Position numbers and translations under genes: made by a program. 64,000 nt of DNA, taken from assembly GCA_012729455.1 (NCBI GenBank), contig JAAYDC010000016.1, positions 92,847 through 156,846 on the forward strand. Reading direction: 5' to 3'. A model generated the notes under the pieces. It ran no database searches, was not told the origin of the DNA, and saw only the letters and a program-made list of their open reading frames with translations. This document shows, in pieces, positions 1 through 8,364 of the stretch (its first letter is position 1; the number at the start of each line of letters is the position of its first letter). The DNA is from Chloroflexota bacterium. Its GTDB lineage: Bacteria > Chloroflexota > Anaerolineae > UBA1429.

Positions 1-2
1 CA

Positions 3-605
3 GAGGTGCTGGCTGAATTCGAGCTGCAAACGCGCGCCGACGACAAGGTTGCCACCTATTCCAAGGGCATGCGCCAGCGCCTGGCGATCGCGCGTACCTT
101 TATCCACGGCCCTGAACTCGTATACCTCGACGAGCCAACCTCCGGGTTGGACCCCGAGGCAGCCCGTATGGTGGTAGAACTGGTACAGCAGCAGGCGCAC
201 CGCGAAGGCCGCACCATCTTTATCTGCACCCACAACCTCGACGAGGCCGAACGCCTGTGTGACCGCGTGGGAGTGATCGACCAAGGGAGGATGCTCGCGA
301 TCGGTTCCCCCGCCGAGTTGGCCCACCAGCTCTGGCAGGGCTATCGCGTCGTCATCAAGCTGGCAGAACCGCTCAGCGACCAGCAGTTACAGTCCCTCGG
401 CGAGGTAACTTCACGCGGCGATGCCAACAATCCGCCCACGCTACTCGAGTTCAGCCTGCCAGGCCTTCAGGCAGTTCCCGACCTGGTAAGCGCGTTGTGC
501 GGGGTCGGGGCGCGCATCGTGCGCGTCGACCCGCAGCATCACTCGCTGCGCGATATCTATTTTGCCGTCCGCCAGCGTCATCAGCGGTCAGGAGAAGGAC
601 AATGA
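3..605 (+). CDS. ABC transporter ATP-binding protein (5' end outside window)
   Basis: C-terminal part of an ABC ATPase. It powers the membrane partner encoded directly downstream, most likely for export. The reading frame is open from base 3, so the true start and the Walker A motif lie left of the window. Visible motifs are the signature YSKGMRQRLAIA, Walker B LVYLDEPTSGLDP with its D-loop, and the switch histidine in FICTHNLDEAE. About 100 residues follow the catalytic core, as is common in CcmA/NatA-type exporters of the ABC-2 class. The stop codon overlaps the start of the permease gene (ATGA), so the two are translationally coupled. The substrate cannot be read from the sequence. Confidence 0.93.
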   Translation, partial: EVLAEFELQTRADDKVATYSKGMRQRLAIARTFIHGPELVYLDEPTSGLDPEAARMVVELVQQQAHREGRTIFICTHNLDEAERLCDRVGVIDQGRMLAIGSPAELAHQLWQGYRVVIKLAEPLSDQQLQSLGEVTSRGDANNPPTLLEFSLPGLQAVPDLVSALCGVGARIVRVDPQHHSLRDIYFAVRQRHQRSGEGQ

Positions 606-1417
606 ACTGGCGCGCCATTCGGGCAGTTATCCGCAAAGACCTGCTCCAGGCAGCCTCCAACAGGATCATCTGGGTCTCGTTCATCGGTGTGCCCGTCATG
701 CTGTTGGTGATCATGCCGGTGGGCATGGTGCTGATGCCCCAGCTGGTACCTGAACAGATCGACCTGCGGGAGTTAGAGACTATGCTGCGCAGCGTCCCGC
801 CTGGACTCAAAGCGCGCCTCGGGGCGTTTTTGGCCGACCAGATGTGGGTGATGCTGGCAGCCAACTATATGTTTATGCCCTTCTTCCTGCTGGTGCCGAT
901 GATGATCTCCAGCATTATTGCTGCGGATGGAATTGCAGGCGAAAAGGAGCGCAAAACGCTGGAGGGGCTGCTCTACATGCCGATCTCGGATGCCGAGCTC
1001 TTTATCTCCAAAGTGCTGGCAGCCTGGATCCCCGCCCTGGCGATTACCTTGGTATCGTTTATCGTCTACGGTCTGGCCGTCAACCTGGCAGGATATGGTA
1101 CCATGCAGCGCCTCTTTTTCCCCGAGCCTGCCTGGTGGCCGCTGGTGTTCCTGGTGGCGCCAGCCGTCTCGCTGGCCAGCCTGGCCGTTACCGTGATCAT
1201 CTCGGCCAAAGCCAAGAGCTTTATGGCAGCGCAACAGGCCTCGGGGTTCATCGTGCTGCCAGTGATAGCACTGATGGTGGGCCAGGTCAGCGGCTTGTTC
1301 TTTCTGAGCACCTGGGTGGTGCTGCTGATCGGCGTCCTGTTTTGGGCGATTGCGCTGATGCTGGCTAAAATCGCTACCAACAAGATCAGCCGCGACGAGT
1401 TGGTAACTCAAGTGTAG
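602..1417 (+). CDS. ABC-2 type transporter permease
   Basis: Integral membrane subunit of 271 residues, partner of the ATPase ending at 605. The ATG at 602 overlaps the ATPase stop by 4 bp and starts a typical cytoplasmic N-terminus (MNWRAIRAVIRKDLLQA). About six hydrophobic segments can be seen, near residues 20-45, 80-105, 140-165, 180-205, 215-235 and 240-260. The stretch GEKERKTLEGLL after the second segment is characteristic of NatB/ABC-2 permeases. A longer reading frame begins at 497, but that part lies in the ATPase gene and is not needed. The cargo (ion, drug or antibiotic) is unknown. Confidence 0.9.
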   Translation: MNWRAIRAVIRKDLLQAASNRIIWVSFIGVPVMLLVIMPVGMVLMPQLVPEQIDLRELETMLRSVPPGLKARLGAFLADQMWVMLAANYMFMPFFLLVPMMISSIIAADGIAGEKERKTLEGLLYMPISDAELFISKVLAAWIPALAITLVSFIVYGLAVNLAGYGTMQRLFFPEPAWWPLVFLVAPAVSLASLAVTVIISAKAKSFMAAQQASGFIVLPVIALMVGQVSGLFFLSTWVVLLIGVLFWAIALMLAKIATNKISRDELVTQV

Positions 1418-1427
1418 AGGTCAACCC

Positions 1428-2837
1428 ATGAAACCTATTAACCTGGATCATTATGACACCCTCTATGAGAATCTGCAGACTGAATACACCGCGCGCTTTC
1501 CCCGCTCGGGCGCTGCGCAGCAGCGTGCTGTCGAACACCTGCTGGACGGCGGATCCCACACCGCCCGCCAATGGGCACCCTATGCGCTGCGCATCACCAG
1601 CGCCAGCGGTGCCTGGGCTGAGGATCTTGACGGCTACCGCTTTGTCGATTTTTGGCAGGGTCATTACGCCAATATCCTGGGGCACAACCCGACGCTGATC
1701 CGCGAGTGCATGATCGAGGATCTGCAACGCGGCTATGGCATGCATACCGGTCTGCTCGAAGAGCGCGAGGCGGAATATACCTGTCAGCTGGCTAAGGCGG
1801 TCTGCGCCGACCAGGTGCGCCTGACGACAGCCGGCACGCTGGCTACCATGTATGCCATCATGCTGGCACGCGCCTATACCGGGCGGACGCTGGTGCTCAA
1901 GATCTCGGGCGGATGGCACGGCGCCAATCCGTTGGCGCTCAAAGGGGTCGGTAAAAACAGCCGCGGCTATGACCGTGTTGATTCTGCGGGCGTGCCCGAT
2001 TCGACCGGTGAAGAGCTGATCGTGACCCCCTTTAACGATTGCGATAACCTGCGCAAAATCTTTCGTTCGCTGGGCGACCGCATCGCCGCCTTTATCTTTG
2101 AACCCTGTCTGGGCGCGGCCGGCTTTGTGCCTGCCAACCCCGAGTTCATGCAGACCGCGCGCGAGCTCACCGCTCAATATGGCACGCTGCTCATTCTGGA
2201 TGAGGTCATCACGGGTTTTCGTTTTTGTGCGGGCGCCATGCACAGCCTGTACGGCGTCAAGCCGGACCTGGCTACCTATGGCAAGATCATCGGCGGCGGC
2301 ATGCCCATCTCGGCCGTAGCCGGCCACAACGACATCATGCAATTGGCCAGCAACCGTGCCGGCACTAAAAAGGTGATGTTTAACGGCGGTACATTCTCTT
2401 CACTGCCGCTGGCGCTCCTGGCCGGCAGCACCATGCTGAGCTATCTGAGTGAACACGAAAAAGAGATCTACCCACGCCTGAAAGCCAAAGGCCAGACCCT
2501 CTTTGCCGGCATCGAGGATGCCTTTACTCGGCAGGGCGTATTGGCCTACTGCATGGGGCGGCGCCAGCCAGCCGAACTGCAGGGCTCGCTGGGGGCGATC
2601 TACTTTCCCAGCCAGGCCGACTACTACCCCGCCAGCGCTGAGGAATTTAACGATCCCATACTGGCCGGCGCTACCCTGCGCGAACAAGCCCTCAAGCTGG
2701 GTCTGCTGCTGGGCGGCGTAAATGTGGTGCACGGGCTGGGAGCCATTTCGGATGCTCACGAGAGAGCCGAGTTCGAGGTGGTCTATCAGGCCTGCGCGGC
2801 CTTTGCCGAACAGCTGCGCCGCGCCGGGATGGCCTAA
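1428..2837 (+). CDS. Class III aminotransferase, glutamate-1-semialdehyde aminomutase-like
   Basis: Fold-type I PLP enzyme of 469 residues. The PLP-anchoring lysine is K286 in TYGKIIGGGMP, and the pyridine-nitrogen aspartate is D258 in LILDEVITGFR. The cofactor phosphate region contains TTAGTLATMYA, and a WHGANPLA segment resembles HemL-type aminomutases. At 469 residues it is longer than HemL (about 430), and it is not beside other haem genes, so a role as a general omega-transaminase or aminomutase is as likely as tetrapyrrole synthesis. It starts 10 bp after the ABC permease with an AGAGG ribosome site and was probably co-transcribed with the exporter. The broken nitrilase-like gene overlaps its stop by one base. 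Confidence 0.85.
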   Translation: MKPINLDHYDTLYENLQTEYTARFPRSGAAQQRAVEHLLDGGSHTARQWAPYALRITSASGAWAEDLDGYRFVDFWQGHYANILGHNPTLIRECMIEDLQRGYGMHTGLLEEREAEYTCQLAKAVCADQVRLTTAGTLATMYAIMLARAYTGRTLVLKISGGWHGANPLALKGVGKNSRGYDRVDSAGVPDSTGEELIVTPFNDCDNLRKIFRSLGDRIAAFIFEPCLGAAGFVPANPEFMQTARELTAQYGTLLILDEVITGFRFCAGAMHSLYGVKPDLATYGKIIGGGMPISAVAGHNDIMQLASNRAGTKKVMFNGGTFSSLPLALLAGSTMLSYLSEHEKEIYPRLKAKGQTLFAGIEDAFTRQGVLAYCMGRRQPAELQGSLGAIYFPSQADYYPASAEEFNDPILAGATLREQALKLGLLLGGVNVVHGLGAISDAHERAEFEVVYQACAAFAEQLRRAGMA

Positions 2838-2999
2838 TGAGCGGCAGATTGCGTATCGCCGGGGTGCAGATGCAAGTCAGCGTCCGCACTGCCGAGAATC
2901 TGCCCAAAACATGGCTATCCGCACTCGGCGGATGGCAACTGGCTGGTACGCGTCGATCCCGTCGGTGAGCACGCCTATGTGGCTGGTCTGGAGCTGTAG
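2837..2999 (+). pseudogene. Remnant of a nitrilase/carbon-nitrogen hydrolase gene
   Basis: An ATG overlapping the aminotransferase stop (TAATG) opens a 43-codon frame beginning MSGRLRIAGVQMQVSVRTAEN. This matches the usual first beta strand of carbon-nitrogen hydrolases, which often begin with a hydrophobic strand ending in xQM. The family is about 270 residues long, but this frame runs into a TGA at 2966. In another frame the last part reads GNWLVRVDPVGEHAYVAGLEL and ends at 2999, which could be the tail of the same gene. I infer an internal deletion of most of the gene. The N-terminal resemblance is clear by eye, the tail assignment is weak. Confidence 0.5.
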
Positions 3000-3002
3000 C
3001 GC

Positions 3003-4397
3003 TCAGTAGGCGTTGCGGTCTCCGCGCAGCATGTTAAATATGGTGCGCAGAATGATCTTGATGTCGAAAAGGATCGACCAGTTCTCAATATAGTACAGGT
3101 CGTATTTGGTGCGTTCCTCGATCGAGGTGTTGCCGCGCAACCCGTTCACCTGCGCCCAGCCGGTCAGCCCGGCTTTTTCACGGTGCCGCTCGGCATAGCG
3201 CGGCACGAGCTGTTTGAACTGTTCCACAAACACCGGCCGCTCGGGGCGCGGCCCCACTACGCTCATATCGCCCACCAGCACATTGATGAACTGGGGCAGC
3301 TCGTCCAATGACGACTTGCGCAAAAAAGTGCCAAAGCGCGTACGGCGCGGATCATTCTGCTTGGCCCACACTGGCCCCGTCTCGCTCTCGGCGTCGCTGC
3401 GCATTGAGCGGAACTTGATCATCTGAAAGGGCTTGCCATCCAGCCCCACCCTTGTCTGCGAATAGAATACCGGCCCCTTGGATTCCATCTTGATGATGGC
3501 GGCGATTATCAGCATCAGAGGTGAGAAAAAGATCAGCGCTCCGGACGAAAAGACGATGTCAAAGATGCGCTTGGTGGTCAACCGCCAGCCGCGCAGAGAG
3601 ATATCGCGGATGCTGATCAGCGGCAGGCCATCCAAGTCGTCGATCGAAAGATCAGAGGCCACGATCTGGTACAGATCGGGGAAGAGGCGCACGGTGGCGT
3701 GCTCGCTGGTGCAGTCGGCGATCATCTGCAGCTGCACATCGTGCCCCAGGTTGGTGAGCGTGATCACCACTTCCGCCACCTGGTGCTCGCGGATGATCCA
3801 GCGCAGATCGTGATACGAGCCTAGGATTGGCACCCCATCGATGGCTTGTTCGGACGAATCGCCATCGACAAAGCCCACCACAGTATAACCCAGCTGCGCC
3901 GAACGGCGCGTGCGGGTCAGGATGCCGCGCGCCACTTCGTCGGTGCCCACCAGCAGCATACGGTCTGGCACGTGGCTGTGGTATTGGCGGTGGATCCCCC
4001 GGGTGATGATGCGCCCCAAACCCACCAGGATGATCGTCAGCAGCCAGGCATACATGATAATGCCGCGCGTCATGTCAGAGCCAGCCGGATAGAAAAAGTA
4101 GGTGATGGTGTTGGCCAGCAACGAGGCGATCGAGGTGGCGGCCACAATCTGGTACAACAGATCGATGCGCGACTGTCCACGGCGCATATGATACAGACGC
4201 ATCATAAAAAAGATGACCAGCACACTGGCAATCTGAATAGCCAGGAGCTGCCAGTAAATGCGAAACGACCCAAGGTTGAGCGGTGTGGGGACCGGGATGG
4301 TCGCGCGCAGCCAGTAGGCCAGGTAGATCGCCAAGCCGACCATCAGCGCGTCTACCAGGGCTGTCTGAACGGTGAACCAGATTGTATGACGGCGCAT
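3003..4397 (-). CDS. Polyprenyl glycosylphosphotransferase (exopolysaccharide initiation)
   Basis: Transfers a sugar-1-phosphate from a nucleotide sugar to the lipid carrier undecaprenyl phosphate, the first membrane step of exopolysaccharide or O-unit assembly. The 464-residue protein has four N-terminal membrane helices, a soluble Rossmann-like CoA-binding-type region (about 145-260), a fifth helix near 285, and the C-terminal sugar transferase domain. That last domain shows [19 protein letters not shown], the [10 protein letters not shown] motif, [19 protein letters not shown] and the ending [12 protein letters not shown]. This is the WbaP/WcaJ family. Start ATG with AGAGGGGC upstream, 11 bp after the glycosyltransferase gene, so the three polysaccharide genes form one minus-strand operon. 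Confidence 0.93.
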   Translation of the reverse strand: MRRHTIWFTVQTALVDALMVGLAIYLAYWLRATIPVPTPLNLGSFRIYWQLLAIQIASVLVIFFMMRLYHMRRGQSRIDLLYQIVAATSIASLLANTITYFFYPAGSDMTRGIIMYAWLLTIILVGLGRIITRGIHRQYHSHVPDRMLLVGTDEVARGILTRTRRSAQLGYTVVGFVDGDSSEQAIDGVPILGSYHDLRWIIREHQVAEVVITLTNLGHDVQLQMIADCTSEHATVRLFPDLYQIVASDLSIDDLDGLPLISIRDISLRGWRLTTKRIFDIVFSSGALIFFSPLMLIIAAIIKMESKGPVFYSQTRVGLDGKPFQMIKFRSMRSDAESETGPVWAKQNDPRRTRFGTFLRKSSLDELPQFINVLVGDMSVVGPRPERPVFVEQFKQLVPRYAERHREKAGLTGWAQVNGLRGNTSIEERTKYDLYYIENWSILFDIKIILRTIFNMLRGDRNAY

Positions 4398-4408
4398 TGC
4401 CCCTCTTA

Positions 4409-5323
4409 TCAGGCGGAAGCGACCCGCTTCTTGTCGGGCGGCGCAAGCCGCTCGCGCAGCAGCGCACGTGCCCGCAGTAGCTTGATGCCGGCATCAACCG
4501 CCAGGTTCACGAGCCCCGGGGTTGAGCTGCGGTAATGCTTGTCATGAAAGATGCGCATTGCATCGTAAAACGCCAAGTTTGCACGCAGGCTGGACTTGCG
4601 GCTGGCGGCGCCCTTGATGTGTAGCACGGTGACCTGCGGATAATACATCACCCGCCAGCCCTGCTGCTTGATGCGATAACACAGGTCAATATCTTCGCCA
4701 TACATGAAAAAGGCCTCGTCCAGCAACCCGGACTGCTGGAGCGCCTCGGCGCGCATCATCATAAAGGCGCCCACGATGGCATCCACCTCGGCCGGCTGGG
4801 CGGGATCCAGATAGGTCAGATTGTAGCATGCCAGACGTTTGCTGTGCGGAAATAGCTTGCCCAGACCGCTAAAGTGGTAAAACGAAACCTTGGGGCTGGG
4901 GAAGGAACGCCGGCAGGCTTTGTCGAGCGAACCATCCTGGCGTACCAGACGCGGGCCGGCAGCGCCCACCTGCGGATTGGCATCCATCAGGGCGGCCATC
5001 TCTGCTAGGGCGTTGGGCGGCAGCACCGTATCTGGGTTTAGCAGCAAAAAGTAGCGCGCACCGCGCTCCAGCGCACCGGCCGCCCTGAGCCCGATGTTGT
5101 TGGCATAGGCATAACCGCCATTGTGGGGAGTTTCGATCACGTCAGATACCCAAGGATGCTCGCGGCGCACCATCTCGGCACTGTCGTCCGACGAGTGGTT
5201 ATCAACCACTACCACGCGCATGGATAGCGTTCCAGCGGCAGCCTGCAGCGATGCCAGACAGGTGTTCAGCTCGCTGGCCGTGTTATAGTTGACGATGATG
5301 ATGACGAGATCAGGTACGCTCAT
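4409..5323 (-). CDS. Family 2 glycosyltransferase (rhamnosyltransferase-like)
   Basis: GT-A fold glycosyltransferase of 304 residues. Visible features are the N-terminal strand LVIIIVNYN, VVDNHSSDDS for nucleotide binding, LLNPDTVLPP in place of the DXD metal site, and a late acidic motif MYGEDIDLCYR. This arrangement is typical of WbbL-like rhamnosyltransferases of the cell-surface polysaccharide machinery. I take the ATG at 5323 as the start because the family begins just before the VIIIVNYN strand and an AGAGG site lies upstream. A frame extension to 5356 adds only unconserved residues. Acts at the cytoplasmic face of the membrane, probably on the lipid-linked sugar made by the neighbouring transferase. 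Confidence 0.9.
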   Translation of the reverse strand: MSVPDLVIIIVNYNTASELNTCLASLQAAAGTLSMRVVVVDNHSSDDSAEMVRREHPWVSDVIETPHNGGYAYANNIGLRAAGALERGARYFLLLNPDTVLPPNALAEMAALMDANPQVGAAGPRLVRQDGSLDKACRRSFPSPKVSFYHFSGLGKLFPHSKRLACYNLTYLDPAQPAEVDAIVGAFMMMRAEALQQSGLLDEAFFMYGEDIDLCYRIKQQGWRVMYYPQVTVLHIKGAASRKSSLRANLAFYDAMRIFHDKHYRSSTPGLVNLAVDAGIKLLRARALLRERLAPPDKKRVASA

Positions 5324-5410
5324 CGAATGGCCTCTGCAGGATTGTACCCCAAACAAGGACCTTTACCAAGGTGCCTGGTGGTATAACGTGTGCCTGACGT
5401 GTGTAGTTCC

Positions 5411-6403
5411 TCAGAGGTGCCGTTTGCGTGTATCCAGAGGTGGCTTGTGTTTGCACCGCCAGACAACCCCTACCGGGTAACCGAGCATTTTGGCCACATC
5501 GCCCGTCACACAGATGACCGGCAGCCACGCCAGCGCGTGCAGACGCCCGCCCCAGCCAAGCGTGCACAGCTCGGGCAGTAGGCGCTTGAACGCGCGCCAC
5601 AGAATCGCCGTCAGGGAAGGGATCAGTAATAACCAAAAGAGCGGATGCACCGCCACCGCCAATGCAATAGTGGCCGGGATCAAGCCCAGATAGACGCCAT
5701 AGCGCAGCAGATGGCGCCCGAAATACAGGTCTGCCTTGCCATCGCCGCGCGCATAACGATAGTACTGTTTAAAAAAGGCCTTCAGGTTCTTGCGTGAGCG
5801 GAACCCCACCATCGCCTGGGGGCTAAAGCTAAAGCGGAAACCGGCATCGCGCAGCCTAAAGTCATAAATCAGGTCTTCGCAGTAATCGAGCCACTCGGGA
5901 TAACCACCCACCGCCTGCCAAGCCGCCTTGCGAAAGGCCACCGAACGCGACGAGGGGGCAAAGGTGGCGGGGTCGATCTCGTCCACACGCGGCAGGGTAA
6001 TGGCGCCCAGCACCCACTCAAAAAAGGAATGCGGCTCGGATTCAAAAAAGCCGCAGGAGACGTCCGGCGCTTGTGGCTGATCAAAGGGCGCCACGAGGGA
6101 CTCCAGCCAGCCCGGATGCAGCCGCACCCCGGCATCCGTCACCGCGATCACCTCGCCGCTGGCATTATTGATCGCCAGGTTGCGCCCTTCGGAGATGTTA
6201 CAGCCTGGCGCTTGCGATGCACGAAGCGGAAAGGGCAACTCGCTCGATTGACTTGTGAGGAATTCATAAGTGCCGTCGCTGGAACCGCCATCGACGATGA
6301 CCACCTCATCGGGCGGGCGCAACTGGCCGCGCAGGCTTTCGAGCAGGGTGCGGATCGATTGGCCTTCGTTGAGTACGGTCGCGATAAGGCTGACAGTCGG
6401 CAT
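5411..6403 (-). CDS. Family 2 glycosyltransferase with C-terminal membrane helices
   Basis: GT-A glycosyltransferase of 330 residues. It shows TVSLIATVLNEGQSI at the N-terminus, VIVDGGSSDGT, VTDAGVRLHPGWL at the donor site and YCEDLIYDFRL late in the domain. Two hydrophobic segments around residues 240-290 suggest membrane attachment. ATG 6403 with AAAGGCAGG upstream is preferred over the frame extension to 6442. First gene of the minus-strand polysaccharide operon. Its upstream region shares an inverted repeat with the divergent peptide deformylase promoter. The sugar and acceptor cannot be told from the sequence. Confidence 0.88.
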   Translation of the reverse strand: MPTVSLIATVLNEGQSIRTLLESLRGQLRPPDEVVIVDGGSSDGTYEFLTSQSSELPFPLRASQAPGCNISEGRNLAINNASGEVIAVTDAGVRLHPGWLESLVAPFDQPQAPDVSCGFFESEPHSFFEWVLGAITLPRVDEIDPATFAPSSRSVAFRKAAWQAVGGYPEWLDYCEDLIYDFRLRDAGFRFSFSPQAMVGFRSRKNLKAFFKQYYRYARGDGKADLYFGRHLLRYGVYLGLIPATIALAVAVHPLFWLLLIPSLTAILWRAFKRLLPELCTLGWGGRLHALAWLPVICVTGDVAKMLGYPVGVVWRCKHKPPLDTRKRHL

Positions 6404-6434
6404 CGCCTGCCTTTCAATGTTAATGATTCGGCAC

Positions 6435-6459
6435 ATTGTCAAGTGTTTTAATTGACAAT
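6435..6459. promoter_or_regulatory. Inverted repeat with 8-bp arms carrying opposed -35 hexamers
   Basis: ATTGTCAA at 6435-6442 and TTGACAAT at 6452-6459 form a perfect inverted repeat with a 9-bp spacer between the divergent glycosyltransferase and def genes. Each arm contains TTGACA, one on each strand, so a protein bound here would cover the -35 region of both transcription units. The plus-strand copy is clearly used as a -35. The minus-strand copy lacks a good -10. Confidence 0.5.
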
Positions 6460-6479
6460 TAGCCAGCCAGCTTTATAAT
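6452..6479 (+). promoter_or_regulatory. Sigma-70-type promoter of def
   Basis: Perfect -35 TTGACA (6452-6457) and perfect -10 TATAAT (6474-6479) separated by 16 bp, about 38 bp before the def start codon. Confidence 0.8.
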
Positions 6480-6516
6480 ACCAGTATAGCCTTTTATGTG
6501 AGGAATTGGTACCCAG

Positions 6517-7053
6517 ATGGCCATCCGACTGATCCTGACCGCCGAAAACCCGCTGCTGCGGCATAAATCAAAAAAGGTAACCCGCTTTGGCGATGCCCTG
6601 CGCCTGCTGGTGGACGATATGTACGCCACCCTGGTGGAGGCTGAAGGGTTGGGCCTGGCAGCACCGCAGATCGGTGTTCTGCAGCGCGTGTTTGTGATCA
6701 TCATGCCCGCCGAATATGACGATGAGGGGCGCCTGGTTACCCCCGAAGAGCGCTACACGCTCGTCAACCCCGAGTTTATCCGCATGCGCGGCGAGGCCGA
6801 GATGATCGAGGGCTGTCTTTCGGTACCGGGCTTTCGCGGCAAGGTCAAACGCTCGACCGAAGTGACTATCAAAGCCCAGGATATCCACGGCAAACCGATC
6901 CGCTACCGCGCCGATGGGCTGTTTGCGCATGCCCTGCAGCACGAATACGACCATCTGGACGGCGTGCTCTATCTCGACCGCCTAGAACGCCCCGAAAATG
7001 TCTGGTCGATCCAAAATGAGCCCGACGAGGACTCAGAGCCCCTCACCATCTAG
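6517..7053 (+). CDS. def: Peptide deformylase
   Basis: Removes the formyl group from the N-terminal methionine of nascent proteins at the ribosome exit. All three catalytic motifs are present: motif 1 GLGLAAPQIG, motif 2 EGCLSVPG with the metal-binding cysteine, and motif 3 HALQHEYDHLDG with both metal-binding histidines and the catalytic glutamate. Length 178 residues, normal for the family. Driven by a consensus promoter at 6452-6479. Its last 21 bp overlap the end of the convergent HAD phosphatase gene. No formyltransferase gene is adjacent. Confidence 0.97.
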   Translation: MAIRLILTAENPLLRHKSKKVTRFGDALRLLVDDMYATLVEAEGLGLAAPQIGVLQRVFVIIMPAEYDDEGRLVTPEERYTLVNPEFIRMRGEAEMIEGCLSVPGFRGKVKRSTEVTIKAQDIHGKPIRYRADGLFAHALQHEYDHLDGVLYLDRLERPENVWSIQNEPDEDSEPLTI

Positions 7054-7731
7054 CCCGGCGAGGTAAACCGGCAGTTCCAGCACACTGCCCAGCACCGCCT
7101 CGGCGCCGGCGCGTTCCAGTTCGCTGCGTGTGTCATAACCCGTCAGCACACCCACCGCGCGCACACCTGCGCGGCGCGCTGAACGGATATCCAGCGTCGT
7201 ATCTCCCACCATCATGCACGCTGTTGGCGCCAGCCCCAACCGCTTGACGGCCAGACGCACCGGCCCGGGATGCGGCTTGATCTGCCAGCCATCGCTGCGC
7301 GTTACCACTGTTTCGAAATGGCGCCTGATCTGGGCCGCCTCGATAAAGGCATTGCCCTCTTTGGCCTGACGCGTCGTCACCACCGCCAGGCGATAGTGCT
7401 TTACCAGTTCATCCAGCAGCTGCGGCACACCAGGGATGATGCGCGAGGCAGCGCTGGTAGCCAACCCTTTGCTGCGGCGGATGCGGTCGGAGAGACCCCA
7501 AAAACCGCTGTCGATTCCCAAGCGCTCCATCCAGAGCATGCCGTATGTCACCGCAAGCTCGGTTGACCCTACCAAACCCTTGGCCAGTGCAGCAGTATTC
7601 AGCCAGGGAAGGACGCGGTTGAGCGGGGCAAGCCTGTGCGCCAGTCGGGCGCTCCAGCGGTTAGAGGTCACCACCAGGGTGCCGTCCAGGTCGAAAAGGA
7701 TCGCCTGCAGGGCAGGATACGCGCCGCTCAT
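7033..7731 (-). CDS. HAD-family phosphatase, last gene of the his operon
   Basis: Haloacid-dehalogenase-type phosphatase of 232 residues. It has the nucleophile motif ILFDLDGTLV (D14, D16), motif II VVTTRQ, a lysine-containing stretch near KPHPGPVRLA and motif IV MMVGDTTLDIRSARRAG, with a helical cap between, as in phosphoglycolate phosphatase (Gph). Its ATG overlaps the hisE stop (ATGA), so it belongs to the his operon. The operon has every step of histidine synthesis except histidinol-phosphate phosphatase. HisB here is dehydratase only, and no HisN or PHP-type HisJ is present. I infer this enzyme may fill that step. Other small phosphate esters as substrate remain possible. Confidence 0.88.
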   Translation of the reverse strand: MSGAYPALQAILFDLDGTLVVTSNRWSARLAHRLAPLNRVLPWLNTAALAKGLVGSTELAVTYGMLWMERLGIDSGFWGLSDRIRRSKGLATSAASRIIPGVPQLLDELVKHYRLAVVTTRQAKEGNAFIEAAQIRRHFETVVTRSDGWQIKPHPGPVRLAVKRLGLAPTACMMVGDTTLDIRSARRAGVRAVGVLTGYDTRSELERAGAEAVLGSVLELPVYLAGLDGEGL

Positions 7732-8006
7732 TTAAAGCGCCGCGCGAGCTCGGCCTCGATATCCGCCCAGCTGAGCTCCTGGGAGTTGAGCAGCACCAGC
7801 AGATGATAGATCAGGTCAGCGCCCTCATAAATCAGCCGGTCTTGCGGCTGCAGCGCGCCTGCCACCAGCACTTCTGCAGCTTCTTCGCCGATCTTTTTAA
7901 GCATCTCGACCTTGCCAGCCGCCAGCAGCTTGCAGGTGTAGGATCCCTCCCGCGGATGAGCGATGCGCTCCTGAATGGTGGCTTCAAGTTGTTCAATCAC
8001 AGTCAT
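7728..8006 (-). CDS. hisE: Phosphoribosyl-ATP pyrophosphatase
   Basis: Second step of histidine synthesis: removes pyrophosphate from phosphoribosyl-ATP. The all-alpha MazG-like fold shows [15 protein letters not shown] and [14 protein letters not shown], which carry the acidic metal ligands. I chose the ATG at 8006, 92 residues, because AGGAGG lies 9 bp upstream (8016-8021). The GTG at 8012 would be only 3 bp from it. It overlaps the end of hisI by 14 bp. In many bacteria HisI and HisE are fused, here they are separate but translationally coupled. Confidence 0.95.
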   Translation of the reverse strand: MTVIEQLEATIQERIAHPREGSYTCKLLAAGKVEMLKKIGEEAAEVLVAGALQPQDRLIYEGADLIYHLLVLLNSQELSWADIEAELARRFK

Positions 8007-8364
8007 GATCACAAGCCTCCTGGGGGGATAATGTGCGGAAAAAGCAGCTGACCGCGCCGGTATGGCACGCAGGGCCGGCGGGCGTTACCAGAAACAGCAG
8101 GGTATCGGCGTCGCAATCGATGCAGATGCGCTCGATGTGCTGCACATTGCCAGAGGTAGCACCCTTGTGCCACAGTTCCTGGCGGCTGCGGCTCCAGAAC
8201 CAAGCCTCGCCACTGGCCAATGAGCGCTCCAGCGACGCCCGATTCGAATAGGCCAACATCAGCACCTGGCGGGTCTGCGCGTCTTGCACGATGGTTGGGA
8301 TTAACCCAGCCGAGTCGAACTTGATTGCGTCCAGGCTGAGGGACGCTGCGTTGATACCCGCCAT
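7993..8364 (-). CDS. hisI: Phosphoribosyl-AMP cyclohydrolase
   Basis: Third step of histidine synthesis: opens the adenine ring of phosphoribosyl-AMP. A 123-residue single-domain HisI. The signature [19 protein letters not shown] is followed by the zinc and magnesium ligands in [14 protein letters not shown] and [11 protein letters not shown]. Its ATG overlaps the hisF stop by one base (TAATG). The short C-terminus EACDHDCD is rich in Cys and Asp and is presumably dispensable. Confidence 0.96.
   Translation of the reverse strand: MAGINAASLSLDAIKFDSAGLIPTIVQDAQTRQVLMLAYSNRASLERSLASGEAWFWSRSRQELWHKGATSGNVQHIERICIDCDADTLLFLVTPAGPACHTGAVSCFFRTLSPQEACDHDCD

Noticed and set aside
773..1411. Long minus-strand frame opposite the ABC permease, and similar long antisense frames at 1386-2342, 12380-13309 and 34295-35308
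   Set aside because: They lie entirely opposite well-supported genes and have no recognisable domains. Long antisense frames are expected at this GC content.
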